Assembly: GCA_963749575.1 (NCBI GenBank)
Contig: CAVVNM010000014.1
Span: forward strand, 496,001-560,000
Direction of reading: 5' to 3'
DNA from: JAMXLO01 sp963749575
GTDB lineage: Bacteria > Pseudomonadota > Alphaproteobacteria > Acetobacterales > Acetobacteraceae
Length of the DNA stretch: 64,000 bases
Part shown: piece by piece, positions 9,037 through 16,810 of the stretch
Layout of the letters: every line of letters begins with the position of its first letter
Position numbering within the stretch: position 1 is the stretch's first letter
The notes under the pieces: generated by a model
Databases searched by the model: none
Seen by the model: the letters and a program-made list of their open reading frames with translations, nothing else
Told to the model about the DNA's origin: nothing
Translations under genes and position numbers: made by a program

Positions 9037-10658
9037 GGTGCTGCTCCAACGCGTATCACCGGCACTTCGGTGCCGGGTGTCGCGAGAAGATGTGCGATCG
9101 GAAAGCCGTAGTTAACGATAGTAAGGCCGATCATCAGACTGAGCCATAGACCGAAGCCGTTCAGCGCAGCGGGGAGCGTGCGTGGCGGATGCACGGCGAC
9201 GCTGAAGCGGTAGTTGCCGGGCTCCACGCGCGCCGATATCTGGCCGCGTGCCAGCACCACAAGGAACAGCACCGCGGAAATAACCAAAATGGCGCCGCCT
9301 ATCACCGACATCACGACGGATGCCGCTTGCTGGGCGATCACCGGATCGGTGTAGTCGTAGAACGCCATGCGGCGCGGCATGCCGAGAATGCCGACATAAT
9401 GCCACGGGAATGTCAGCACGATCATGCCGATGAACCACAGCCAAAGCTGCGTCCGCATCAGACCGAGACTGTCCAGCGCACGACCCGTCAGATGCGGCCA
9501 GGTATCGTAGGCGATGATGAAATACATGATGACGATGGCGCCAGCGAAGATCAGGTGGAAGTGTCCGGTGACCCACTGCGTATTATGGATCGTGCTGTTG
9601 AGTTGATAGCTCATGTTGATAATGCCGCCAGCGCCGCCAAAACCGAGCATGATGAAGGAAAATGCCGCGCCGAGCATGACCGGGTTGCGCCATGGCAATT
9701 TCGTGAGCCATCCCAGCGGTCCCCTGCCGCCGCGCCGGCGTGCCGCGATCTCGACCGATGCGCAGATGGTGAACACGGTCAGCAGGGTCGGTATCGTAAC
9801 CAGTCCGGTGAACACCGAGTGCAGGAACTTGAATCCGGAGCCGACCTGCGGGTCCTCGAACATGTGGTGCGCACCAATCGGCATCGCAACAACGAGGAAC
9901 AGGATGAAGGAGATCCTCCCCATCTGGTCGCTGAACAGCCTGCCGCCTATCGCTCGTGGAACGATTGTGTAGTAGGCAATGTAGGCTGGTATCAGCCAGA
10001 AATAGACGATTGCGTGCAAGGTCCAGGAGAAGAAGACGCGCGCGAGACCGGCGTCGATCGTGTTGGTCAGGCCGACGGCACCGGGGATGATCTGGAAAAT
10101 CAGTTCGAGAGCGGCGCCTACTGCCGTCCAGCCCCAAAGGTAGGATCCCGCGACCGTTGCGAACATCGCGAATGGTACCGGCGCACCAGGGTTCTGTCGC
10201 TTCCAGATGTGCAGGTTCACTGACATCAGCGCGACCCAGATCCAGGAGCCAACAACGACGAGTACAACCCCGATGTAATAGAATGCATTGCCGATCATCG
10301 GCGGGTAGAAGGTGTACAGCACCGAGGCTCGACCCAACGCGACAGGCACCACGGCAGTGACCATACCGATGGCAACGAGGGCAAAGCCGGCCCATGCCCA
10401 GCGCAAGCCGACCAGCGGGCGGTGCAAGGAAGCTTCGGTTGCGAAGTACCCGAACCCCATCCCGACGAGTGTCGGAAACACGTAGGCCATCGTGGTGCCG
10501 TGCGCGGTGACAGAGCGGTAATAGAGTTCGGGGTCGCCGATCCACGCGTGCAGTGGGCTGCGCACGAACATCTGCCATTCGCCGAGCAACAGCGCCGCGC
10601 CGAAGCTTCCGAAGGCCAGCCAGAAATGCGCCAGGATCATTCGTCTACTGGGCAACAC
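9033..10658 (-). CDS. Haem-copper (ba3-type, family B) oxidase subunit I
   Basis: A 541-residue, twelve-or-more-helix membrane protein that reduces O2 to water. H53 in the T-A-H-G segment and H368 are the low-spin haem ligands, H366 in GHFH is the high-spin haem ligand, and CuB is bound by H215, H264 and H265. The HAIVY segment (215-219) holds the His-Tyr pair that is cross-linked in this superfamily. The surrounding sequence (FSWTLHAIVYFWLIPAY, HHMFEDPQVG, HNTQWVTGHFHL) resembles Thermus-type ba3 enzymes rather than aa3 or cbb3. Start GTG 10658 has AGGAGG exactly seven bases upstream and overlaps the end of subunit II by 14 bases. Family B enzymes usually have high oxygen affinity. Confidence 0.9.
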   Translation of the reverse strand: MLPSRRMILAHFWLAFGSFGAALLLGEWQMFVRSPLHAWIGDPELYYRSVTAHGTTMAYVFPTLVGMGFGYFATEASLHRPLVGLRWAWAGFALVAIGMVTAVVPVALGRASVLYTFYPPMIGNAFYYIGVVLVVVGSWIWVALMSVNLHIWKRQNPGAPVPFAMFATVAGSYLWGWTAVGAALELIFQIIPGAVGLTNTIDAGLARVFFSWTLHAIVYFWLIPAYIAYYTIVPRAIGGRLFSDQMGRISFILFLVVAMPIGAHHMFEDPQVGSGFKFLHSVFTGLVTIPTLLTVFTICASVEIAARRRGGRGPLGWLTKLPWRNPVMLGAAFSFIMLGFGGAGGIINMSYQLNSTIHNTQWVTGHFHLIFAGAIVIMYFIIAYDTWPHLTGRALDSLGLMRTQLWLWFIGMIVLTFPWHYVGILGMPRRMAFYDYTDPVIAQQAASVVMSVIGGAILVISAVLFLVVLARGQISARVEPGNYRFSVAVHPPRTLPAALNGFGLWLSLMIGLTIVNYGFPIAHLLATPGTEVPVIRVGAAP

Positions 10659-11211
10659 AGCTCAACCTCCTGGTATCGGCGGCCAGTCGCGCGAAGTCTG
10701 CCTTGTCGATGACCTTGATCCGGCCCCACATGCCTTCATGCCCAAAGCCGCAAAATTCGTGGCATGGCATGTGCCGATCGCCCGCGGTGGAGAAGCGCGC
10801 CGGAATGCTGGAGATGTAGCCCGGCACCAGCATGAGATTGATGCTGGTCCCGGTAATCAGGAACCCATGCACCACGTCGGCGCTGGTTACGCGGAACGTG
10901 ATGTGTGTATCCGTCGGCACCAGGATGCACTGCGGCGTGAACGAGTATTGCTGGCCGATCGCGCGCACGATGACTGAGCCGTCTGGTTGCAGGTCACTGC
11001 CGAGGTTGCTCTCGATGAACTCGCCGCCGAGATGCAGCGTGCGAGGATCGGCGGTCTCAACGCGGCTTTGCGGAAGCACCGCCTGGTGCACGCCGGCGAA
11101 CACCGCCATCGCGATCAGCAAGACAACGATGGAGGTGGCAACTGCCGCCCAATGATGCTCAAGGCGCTCGCTTCGGTTCTCGTCTTGTTCGGGCAGGGCG
11201 TCGTCGCTCAC
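10645..11211 (-). CDS. ba3-type oxidase subunit II with CuA site
   Basis: A 188-residue protein with one N-terminal membrane helix (about 22-44) and a periplasmic cupredoxin domain. The CuA ligands are complete: H115 in V-V-H-G-F, then C150-x3-C154-x3-H158-x2-M161 in MPCHEFCGFGHEGM. Such subunits accept electrons from cytochrome c and pass them to subunit I. Single-helix subunit II of this small size is typical of the ba3 class. The start is GTG 11211, overlapping the stop of the upstream small membrane subunit as GTGA; the gene end overlaps subunit I. Confidence 0.9.
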   Translation of the reverse strand: MSDDALPEQDENRSERLEHHWAAVATSIVVLLIAMAVFAGVHQAVLPQSRVETADPRTLHLGGEFIESNLGSDLQPDGSVIVRAIGQQYSFTPQCILVPTDTHITFRVTSADVVHGFLITGTSINLMLVPGYISSIPARFSTAGDRHMPCHEFCGFGHEGMWGRIKVIDKADFARLAADTRRLSCVAQ

Positions 11212-11381
11212 GGTGCCCCCGCGCGCGGCACGAACACCAGCAGATAGAAGGCAAACCAGATCGCGACGACAATGAACGTTGCGATACCAGCCAATGCAAT
11301 CGCTCCGGCGGATCCCTGGCTCGGGGTATGTTGCCCGAACGCGTCCTCGGTGCCGGTTTCGATAGGTTCCGAGTTCAGCAT
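11208..11381 (-). CDS. Small single-helix oxidase-associated membrane protein (57 aa)
   Basis: From ATG 11381 it reads 57 residues with one strongly hydrophobic helix (about 26-50, rich in I, V, F and W) and a hydrophilic N-terminus. Position directly before subunit II with a 4-base overlap suggests a small structural subunit like subunit IIa of ba3 oxidases. No clear Shine-Dalgarno is visible, so it may depend on translation of the upstream cytochrome gene, which ends seven bases before it. The frame is open further upstream, but that part is the complement of the cytochrome gene. Confidence 0.65.
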   Translation of the reverse strand: MLNSEPIETGTEDAFGQHTPSQGSAGAIALAGIATFIVVAIWFAFYLLVFVPRAGAP

Positions 11382-11388
11382 GGCGGCA

Positions 11389-12648
11389 TCAGTCCAAAGG
11401 TGCGGTACGCAGTTCATTTGCATCGCGCGCAGATACCGGCGTGCCACGGTTGCCCCAGGCAGCCCGTATATACGTGACGACCGCGGCAACCTCGTCGTCG
11501 GACAGACTCTGTGCGAAGGGCGGCATGCCATAAGGCCTCGGGTTGCCTTGCGTGCTCGCCGGGAAACCGCCGTTCAGCACCATGCGGATCGGGTTCACCG
11601 CAGACTGCATCTGGATCGAAGGATTGCCCGCCAGCGGCGGATACGCGGGCGGCATGCCGCGGCCATCGCTCGCATGACAGATGGCGCAACGCGCCTCGTA
11701 AACGGTCTGGCCGAAATGCACCAGCAGGCTGCTCTCGGGCGTCGGAATGCCGGTGATTTCCGTCGCGGGTGGCGTGCCCTGGCTGAGGCTCTTCAGATAG
11801 ACCGCCATCGCGCGGACATCGGTGTCGTTCAGATATTGCATGCTGTCGAACACGACTTCCGACATCGGCCCATAGACAGCGCCTCGATGTGACACCCCGG
11901 AGCGCAGAAGTTCCACGATCTCGTCGATGCTCCAATCGCCCAGGCCGGCCTCCTTGTTTGAGGTAAGCGACGGCGCGTACCAGTTCTGCATCGGGATCAG
12001 GCCGCCCTGGAACGCTTGCGACTGGGAGTTGCCGCCCAGCGCGTTGATCGGCGTATGACACATCCCGCAATGGGCAAGTCCCTGAACGAGATAGGCGCCG
12101 CGATTCCATTCGGCTGATTTGGTCGCGTCAGGTTGGTACTCGCCTTCGCCGAAGAACAGAGTGCGCCAGCCCAGGATGAGCGAGCGGTTGTTATAGGGGA
12201 AACGCAGGTCCTGCGGCCGGTTCGGCTGATGCACCGGCCGGACCGAACGAAGATACGCGTAAATGGCGTCTAAATCGGCACGGGTAACCTTGGTGTAGGA
12301 GCCGTAGGGCATCGCCGGGTACATCAGCCCGCCATCCGGGAAGCGTCCGGTATGCAAGGCGGCGTAGAACTGATCCTCTGTCCAGGTGCCGATGCCGGTC
12401 TCGCGGTCCGGTGTGATGTTGGACGAATAAAGCGTGCCGAACGGCGTTGGCATGGCAAGTCCGCCGGCGAACAGCGCACCGCCAGGATTGGTATGGCAGG
12501 CAATGCAGTCGCCGGCCCGGGCCAGGTATTCGCCCCTGGCCAGCAGCACCGCATCCTGACCGTGCGCCGATCGAGATCCGCCGATATGCAGCAGGCCCGT
12601 GAGAAGGATGGTGGCCAACAGGGTGCGGCAGTTGCGCATGACGCTCAC
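11389..12648 (-). CDS. Trihaem cytochrome c (AdhB/gluconate dehydrogenase cytochrome subunit family)
   Basis: A 419-residue secreted protein with a signal peptide (about 1-30, ending ...SAHG) and three CxxCH motifs: C48-I-A-C-H52, C-G-M-C-H near 195, and C-A-I-C-H near 325. The layout matches the cytochrome c subunit of membrane alcohol and gluconate dehydrogenases, which passes electrons from a periplasmic dehydrogenase towards quinone or an oxidase. No partner dehydrogenase lies beside it; instead it belongs to the ba3 oxidase operon, so it may act as an electron entry module. Translation may start at residue 1 or at M4. Confidence 0.85.
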   Translation of the reverse strand: MSVMRNCRTLLATILLTGLLHIGGSRSAHGQDAVLLARGEYLARAGDCIACHTNPGGALFAGGLAMPTPFGTLYSSNITPDRETGIGTWTEDQFYAALHTGRFPDGGLMYPAMPYGSYTKVTRADLDAIYAYLRSVRPVHQPNRPQDLRFPYNNRSLILGWRTLFFGEGEYQPDATKSAEWNRGAYLVQGLAHCGMCHTPINALGGNSQSQAFQGGLIPMQNWYAPSLTSNKEAGLGDWSIDEIVELLRSGVSHRGAVYGPMSEVVFDSMQYLNDTDVRAMAVYLKSLSQGTPPATEITGIPTPESSLLVHFGQTVYEARCAICHASDGRGMPPAYPPLAGNPSIQMQSAVNPIRMVLNGGFPASTQGNPRPYGMPPFAQSLSDDEVAAVVTYIRAAWGNRGTPVSARDANELRTAPLD

Positions 12649-12655
12649 CCCGGTC

Positions 12656-13435
12656 TCAGTTCGGTTCGCTGCCGCACGTCATGGGCATCGCCAACGAACC
12701 GTGCGGAACAGGAGATGGATCGGCTGGAACGGGGCGGGACGCGAGCCAGGCAGCGACGGCAGTCACGTCGCCCTCGGTGAGGCTGGCGGCAACCAGTTGC
12801 ATACAGTCAGGCGAGGGAGCGGTGCGGGTGCCGTAGCGGAATGCGCCGAGTTGCGCACTGATGTAGCTCGCATGCAGCCCGACAAGGCCAGGAATGGCTG
12901 GGTCCATTCCGGTGAGCCTGGTGCCGTGACACCCCGAGCAAGCGGGCACGCCGCGCGCGGGATCGCCTTGTGCCACAATCGCCTGACCGCGCGCCAGGAT
13001 GCCGGAACTGACATCGGCGATGGTTGGCGGTGGCGGCGGCGGCCGCAGTCCCGAGAGGTAATCGGCCATCTCCTGCAGGTACGAGTCGGGCATGTATTCG
13101 AGCAGATAGTTCATCGGCGGGTAGCGGCGCCGGCCGTCCCTGAAGGCGACAAGCTGGTTCATCAGGTAGCCAGCAGGCTTGCCGGCGAGGCGTGGGAAAT
13201 AATCGTTGGCCGTGCCCTGGCCCTGCTCGCCATGGCAAGCCGCGCAAGCCCGCAGGCGCGCCTCCATCGTGTCAGGCGGACGATCCGTGACCTGCGCGGA
13301 CGCGGAGAAAAGGAGAAGGTTGGTCAGGCCAATGACCAAGCCCAGCCATAGCATGCGTCCGATAAGGGCGTAGCCTGCATCCCGGCAGCCGAACGGCCGG
13401 ATAGACACGTCCGCACATCGCGAGCGTTGCGACAC
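12656..13435 (-). CDS. Dihaem cytochrome c (c4-like), first gene of oxidase operon
   Basis: Up to 259 residues with a hydrophobic segment at about 28-48 followed by two haem motifs, C-A-A-C-H (about 66-70) and C-S-G-C-H (about 167-171), each in a cytochrome c4-type domain. The start is taken as GTG 13435 because a strong AGGAGG-rich site lies seven bases upstream; an alternative ATG at 13354 would put the signal peptide at the very N-terminus but has only a weak site. A proline run (PPPPPP, about 134-139) links the two domains. It probably shuttles electrons to the oxidase downstream. Confidence 0.8.
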   Translation of the reverse strand: MSQRSRCADVSIRPFGCRDAGYALIGRMLWLGLVIGLTNLLLFSASAQVTDRPPDTMEARLRACAACHGEQGQGTANDYFPRLAGKPAGYLMNQLVAFRDGRRRYPPMNYLLEYMPDSYLQEMADYLSGLRPPPPPPTIADVSSGILARGQAIVAQGDPARGVPACSGCHGTRLTGMDPAIPGLVGLHASYISAQLGAFRYGTRTAPSPDCMQLVAASLTEGDVTAVAAWLASRPVPADPSPVPHGSLAMPMTCGSEPN

Positions 13436-13896
13436 TCGGCAACCTCCTCCTCACCGCGTCGGAGAGTATCGCGGGAACGGCGACGGTGCTTTCAAAATAG
13501 CACTGGCGCCGGCGATGGGGCCGGCTTCGCGATAAATTGCGTAGGACGGCTCTGCGAGCAGGCAAACCCGATTTTCATGCATGATCATACCCGTCGGCAG
13601 GTGCGGTGGTCGGATGTGGCCCGAGCGGTGGCCGGACGGGGTGGACCTTGCGTCAACCAACGGCAGAGCCTCACGTGCGTCGGCGAAACCGCAGCGCCTC
13701 CATATGGCAATGGATGTGCTCCGTGGATCGAGAACCAGCTATATCGTATGGTATTCCACCTTGTCGGCTCGTGCCAACGTATGCTGCAGCGGGATGGGAG
13801 CGAACATCCGCGCTCCGGAAGACACTCTTCCCCTGCTCGATTGAATGCGGGACCAAGCCCTGCGATCCGACTGTTGCTGGCAGATCCCGTTCGCGG
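13436..13896. other. Intergenic region with promoter of oxidase operon and repeat copy 2
   Basis: No gene recognised. The right part (13786-13851) is a copy of the degenerate repeat. The minus-strand operon promoter must lie here; no consensus could be assigned with confidence. Confidence 0.4.
13786..13851 (-). repeat. Degenerate intergenic repeat, copy 2
   Basis: On the minus strand it reads CCGCATTCAA..., then GGGGAAGAGTGTCTTCCG, then a CGCGGATGTTCGCTCCC block. The left end (CCGCATTCAA) is shared exactly with copy 3, and the GAAGAGTGTCT core with copy 1. Confidence 0.55.
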
Positions 13897-15273
13897 TCAG
13901 GGTGGTGCTCCGCAAATACCGGCGCGCCGGCGTCGGCACGCGCACAGCCCACCTGGCGTTCCGCCGGATGCCTGGCTCGCCTGGTTTGCTACGCCGCTCG
14001 CACGGCGGCAGCGGCATTCCTGTCTCCGGTACTGTTGCTGTCCCGTTTCCGACAAAACGAACCGCACCAACAGACATCCACCCGCCGCCACAAGCGCCAG
14101 ACAGAAGAACGCAACTCTCGTGCCCCAATGCTCGGTAACGAACCCGGCGATGGTTGTGCTGAATGTCGCTCCTGCGGTCATAGCCAAACCCACCAGCCCC
14201 ATCGCCAGGTTGAACCGTCCGCCACGATGTGTGATATCGGCCACGACCAATGGCACCATAACCCCGACCGTCGACGCGCTGATCCCGTCCAGCACCTGGC
14301 AGGTTACGATCGAGGCCGCGCTTCCGTTGATCGCCAACACCAGGCAGCGCACCGCCAGTGCCACAAAGCCGGCCAGTAGAACCAGCTTGCGCCCACGCGC
14401 CTGAGCCAATCCACCCAGCCGTGGCGCGATCAGTGCAGCCACCCCCTGCGACACCACCAGTGCGATCGACACCAGCGTATCCGTATCCTTGAGCCCGGTG
14501 GCCTCGATCGCCGCTACCGCGAATGGCAGAACGGCAGCGTTGCTGAGTTGGAACATGAACGCACAGGCCGCGAAGGCCAGCAGTAGCGGATCGCGCCACA
14601 GATCGCGCCGCCGCCGCAACGGTTCCTTGCGCGCGTGTTTTGGCCACGCCGTCGGATGCGAGGTACGGTGCGGCGCATTCATGATATCGACGCCGCTGAT
14701 CATCAGCAGGCAACCCAGCGCCATCCCGCCAAACAACGCCGAAACATAAAACACCGCGCCCGGCGCGATGTGGGTGCCGATATATCCCATAAGCAGGGCC
14801 GCCAGCATGCTGCCGAGTGACTTGAACCGCACATTGCCACCCAACCGCTCGGCGAATTTATCGCTTCGGCTGAGTGCCAGCGTCATTGCCGCAATGGCCG
14901 GTGTCAGCAACGACGCGGATACCCCCAGCAGCAGCTCCGCCACCATGACAGGCCATTGCCAAGGGAACGCTGCGAGCAGCAATGCGGAGACGATGATCAC
15001 CCCAACTCCTGCGGCTGTGATCAGGCGTTTCAGTGGAACCGCGTCTACCAGCAGGCCCGCCGGCACCTGGCCGGCAATTGCGGCCATCGAGCCGAGGCTG
15101 AGCACGAATCCAACGTCCGTCGGATGCCAGCCATTGGCAGTCAGATAGACCGTGACGAACGGGCCAAATCCCGTCAGCATGTCCGCGACGAAGAAGTTCA
15201 GCCCATTCAAACCAGCCAGGCTGCGCCGCTTCAGCTCGCCTGCCTGTCCCTTATTCGATTCCGCGAGAGCCAT
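13897..15273 (-). CDS. MFS transporter
   Basis: A 458-residue protein with about twelve predicted membrane helices, starting with GLNGLNFFVADMLTGFGPFV and showing the MFS loop 2-3 pattern around GLLVDAVPLKRLI. A basic cytoplasmic loop (about 212-232, KHARKEPLRRRR) separates two six-helix halves. The last 40 residues are Arg/Cys-rich and do not look like a transporter tail, so the original stop may have been lost by a small indel near 14030. Substrate unknown. It has no adjacent catabolic gene and stands alone between the oxidase operon and the sensor operon. Confidence 0.8.
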   Translation of the reverse strand: MALAESNKGQAGELKRRSLAGLNGLNFFVADMLTGFGPFVTVYLTANGWHPTDVGFVLSLGSMAAIAGQVPAGLLVDAVPLKRLITAAGVGVIIVSALLLAAFPWQWPVMVAELLLGVSASLLTPAIAAMTLALSRSDKFAERLGGNVRFKSLGSMLAALLMGYIGTHIAPGAVFYVSALFGGMALGCLLMISGVDIMNAPHRTSHPTAWPKHARKEPLRRRRDLWRDPLLLAFAACAFMFQLSNAAVLPFAVAAIEATGLKDTDTLVSIALVVSQGVAALIAPRLGGLAQARGRKLVLLAGFVALAVRCLVLAINGSAASIVTCQVLDGISASTVGVMVPLVVADITHRGGRFNLAMGLVGLAMTAGATFSTTIAGFVTEHWGTRVAFFCLALVAAGGCLLVRFVLSETGQQQYRRQECRCRRASGVANQASQASGGTPGGLCACRRRRAGICGAPP

Positions 15274-15714
15274 CGTCGCACGTCCGATTTTTTGAATGAT
15301 CTACTGCTCCGGTCTGTTGTGAAACGCAACTTTGCTTCGGTGCTGGCGTTGCCACGCGGACTGTAGCGCGGCGTCCCGGAGATGCGGTGCCCGGTTGTCC
15401 AGCCGAACAGTTCTGCCGCAGGACTTCGACACATTCAAGGCAAGGCCGCCGCGCCTGGGGACCCAGTCTGTCGCAGATTATCGAAGGGATGACGCGATGG
15501 AGTGCCGTTCGAGACGGATTTGTCGATTGTAGCTGCAACGCTTTTGTGTGAGTGAGGCCACGTGTCGCGGCCGAACGGCGTAGAGATACGCTTCGACGGG
15601 ACGGCAGTGAACTTTCGCCGTTCGGCAGACACTGTTCCGCTGTGCAGTTGAATGCGGTCGCAGATCCGGGACCCTCGCCTTCACGAGGCGTGACGATGGG
15701 ACAGTGTCCGGGCC
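15274..15714. other. Intergenic, contains repeat copy 3
   Basis: No coding sequence is recognised on either strand. The region holds the MFS promoter (a T6 run lies at about 15288) and the degenerate repeat at 15590-15656, close to the end of the FixJ-like gene. Confidence 0.4.
15590..15656 (-). repeat. Degenerate intergenic repeat, copy 3
   Basis: On the minus strand it starts CCGCATTCAACTG, continues with GCGGAACAGTGTCTGCCG and a GGCGAAAGTTCACTGCC block, and ends near GCGTATC. Of the four copies it has the closest match to both copy 1 (core) and copy 2 (left end). Confidence 0.55.
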
Positions 15715-16350
15715 CTAAGAGAGCCGGGCTGAACCCGACCGCAAGCCGAGTTTCGCACTCATGGTCACCAGGTCAGCGAGCGAGGCCGCCCTCATCTTCC
15801 GCATCGCCTGGCCTCGGTGCGCCTTCACCGTGATCTCGCTTATACCGAGTTCGCCGCCGATCTGCTTGTTCAACAAACCGGCGACCACCAACGCCATGAC
15901 CTCTCGTTCGCGGCGACTGAGTGAGGCGTGACGGTCCCTGAGCTCCCGAATGTCCGCTTCGAGATCAAGTGCGGACTGGCTGCGCTCGATGGCCTGCCGG
16001 ATGGCGTCCAACAACACGCCGTCGCTGAAGGGCTTGGTCAGGAACTCGACGGCGCCCGCCTTCATGGCCCGGACCGTCATCGGCACGTCGCCGTAACCCG
16101 TGATGAAGATGATGGGCATATCGATCCGGTCCGCCGCAACGCGCTTCTGGAGATCCAGACCGTTGAGGTCCGGCAGGTTGACGTCAAGAATCAGGCAGCT
16201 GGGAGCAAGCGGCGGCGGGCGAGAGAGGAATTCCAGCGCGGACACAAATGTCTCAGGCTTCCAGCCTGAGCTGCTGACCAGAAGCTCCAGGGATTCGCGC
16301 ACCGACACGTCGTCGTCGACGATGAACACAATTGGTTGGCCATACGACAT
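15715..16350 (-). CDS. FixJ-family response regulator (receiver + LuxR HTH)
   Basis: A 211-residue two-domain regulator. The receiver domain (about 5-120) has the acidic pair in VDDDVSVRES, the phospho-acceptor Asp in LILDVNLPDLNG and the Lys in TKPFSD. The C-terminal LuxR-type helix-turn-helix (about 140-200) starts LSRREREVM and includes the recognition helix around ISEITVKAHR. ATG 16350 is chosen because the receiver starts right after it; a longer frame upstream looks non-coding. It ends a minus-strand signalling operon after the MEDS protein, the kinase and a receiver-only protein, and is the probable DNA-binding output. Confidence 0.9.
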   Translation of the reverse strand: MSYGQPIVFIVDDDVSVRESLELLVSSSGWKPETFVSALEFLSRPPPLAPSCLILDVNLPDLNGLDLQKRVAADRIDMPIIFITGYGDVPMTVRAMKAGAVEFLTKPFSDGVLLDAIRQAIERSQSALDLEADIRELRDRHASLSRREREVMALVVAGLLNKQIGGELGISEITVKAHRGQAMRKMRAASLADLVTMSAKLGLRSGSARLS

Positions 16351-16444
16351 GAACGACGACCTTGGTTCGTGGTCGGTTATACATGTTCGAAGCCTATAGC
16401 GCTTTTTGCCACTTGGCAAAACCGGACGTGCTCAATCGCTCTGT

Positions 16445-16810
16445 TCAGTTCACCGCGGCATTGAGCGCTCCAAGCAAGGCCGTGTCGCTGAATGGCTTGA
16501 ACAGGCATTCGACGGCGCCCTGCCCGAGCAGGCGTGGCCGCAGGCTCTCATCTCCGTGAGCGGTGATGAAGACGATCGGGATCGCCTGCCCGCGCAGCAT
16601 CAATTCCTGCTGGAGAACGGGTCCGGACATGCCCGGCATGGCGATGTCGAGAATCAGACACTTGGTCTGCCCAACATAATCGGACGCAAGAAATTCCTCG
16701 GCCGAGGAGAACGCCTGGGCCGCAAAGCCAAACTCCCTGAGCAAGTCGGGCAGCGACTCGCGCACGGATTCGTCGTCATCGACGACCGACACGAGTGAAC
16801 GTGTGGTCAT
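16445..16810 (-). CDS. Single-domain response regulator
   Basis: A 121-residue stand-alone receiver with VVDDDESVRES, phospho-acceptor in LILDIAMPGMSG and Lys in FKPFSD, and no output domain. Its ATG overlaps the kinase stop codon (ATGA at 16807-16810), so the two are translationally coupled. It may act as a phosphate sink or a relay between the kinase and the FixJ-like regulator 94 bases downstream. The strong resemblance of both receivers (SVRES, KPFSD) suggests they arose by duplication or are phosphorylated by the same kinase. Confidence 0.88.
   Translation of the reverse strand: MTTRSLVSVVDDDESVRESLPDLLREFGFAAQAFSSAEEFLASDYVGQTKCLILDIAMPGMSGPVLQQELMLRGQAIPIVFITAHGDESLRPRLLGQGAVECLFKPFSDTALLGALNAAVN

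Noticed and set aside
9189..10223. Open frame of 344 codons on the plus strand
   Set aside because: Antisense to the oxidase subunit I gene, with no membrane helices or motifs of its own.
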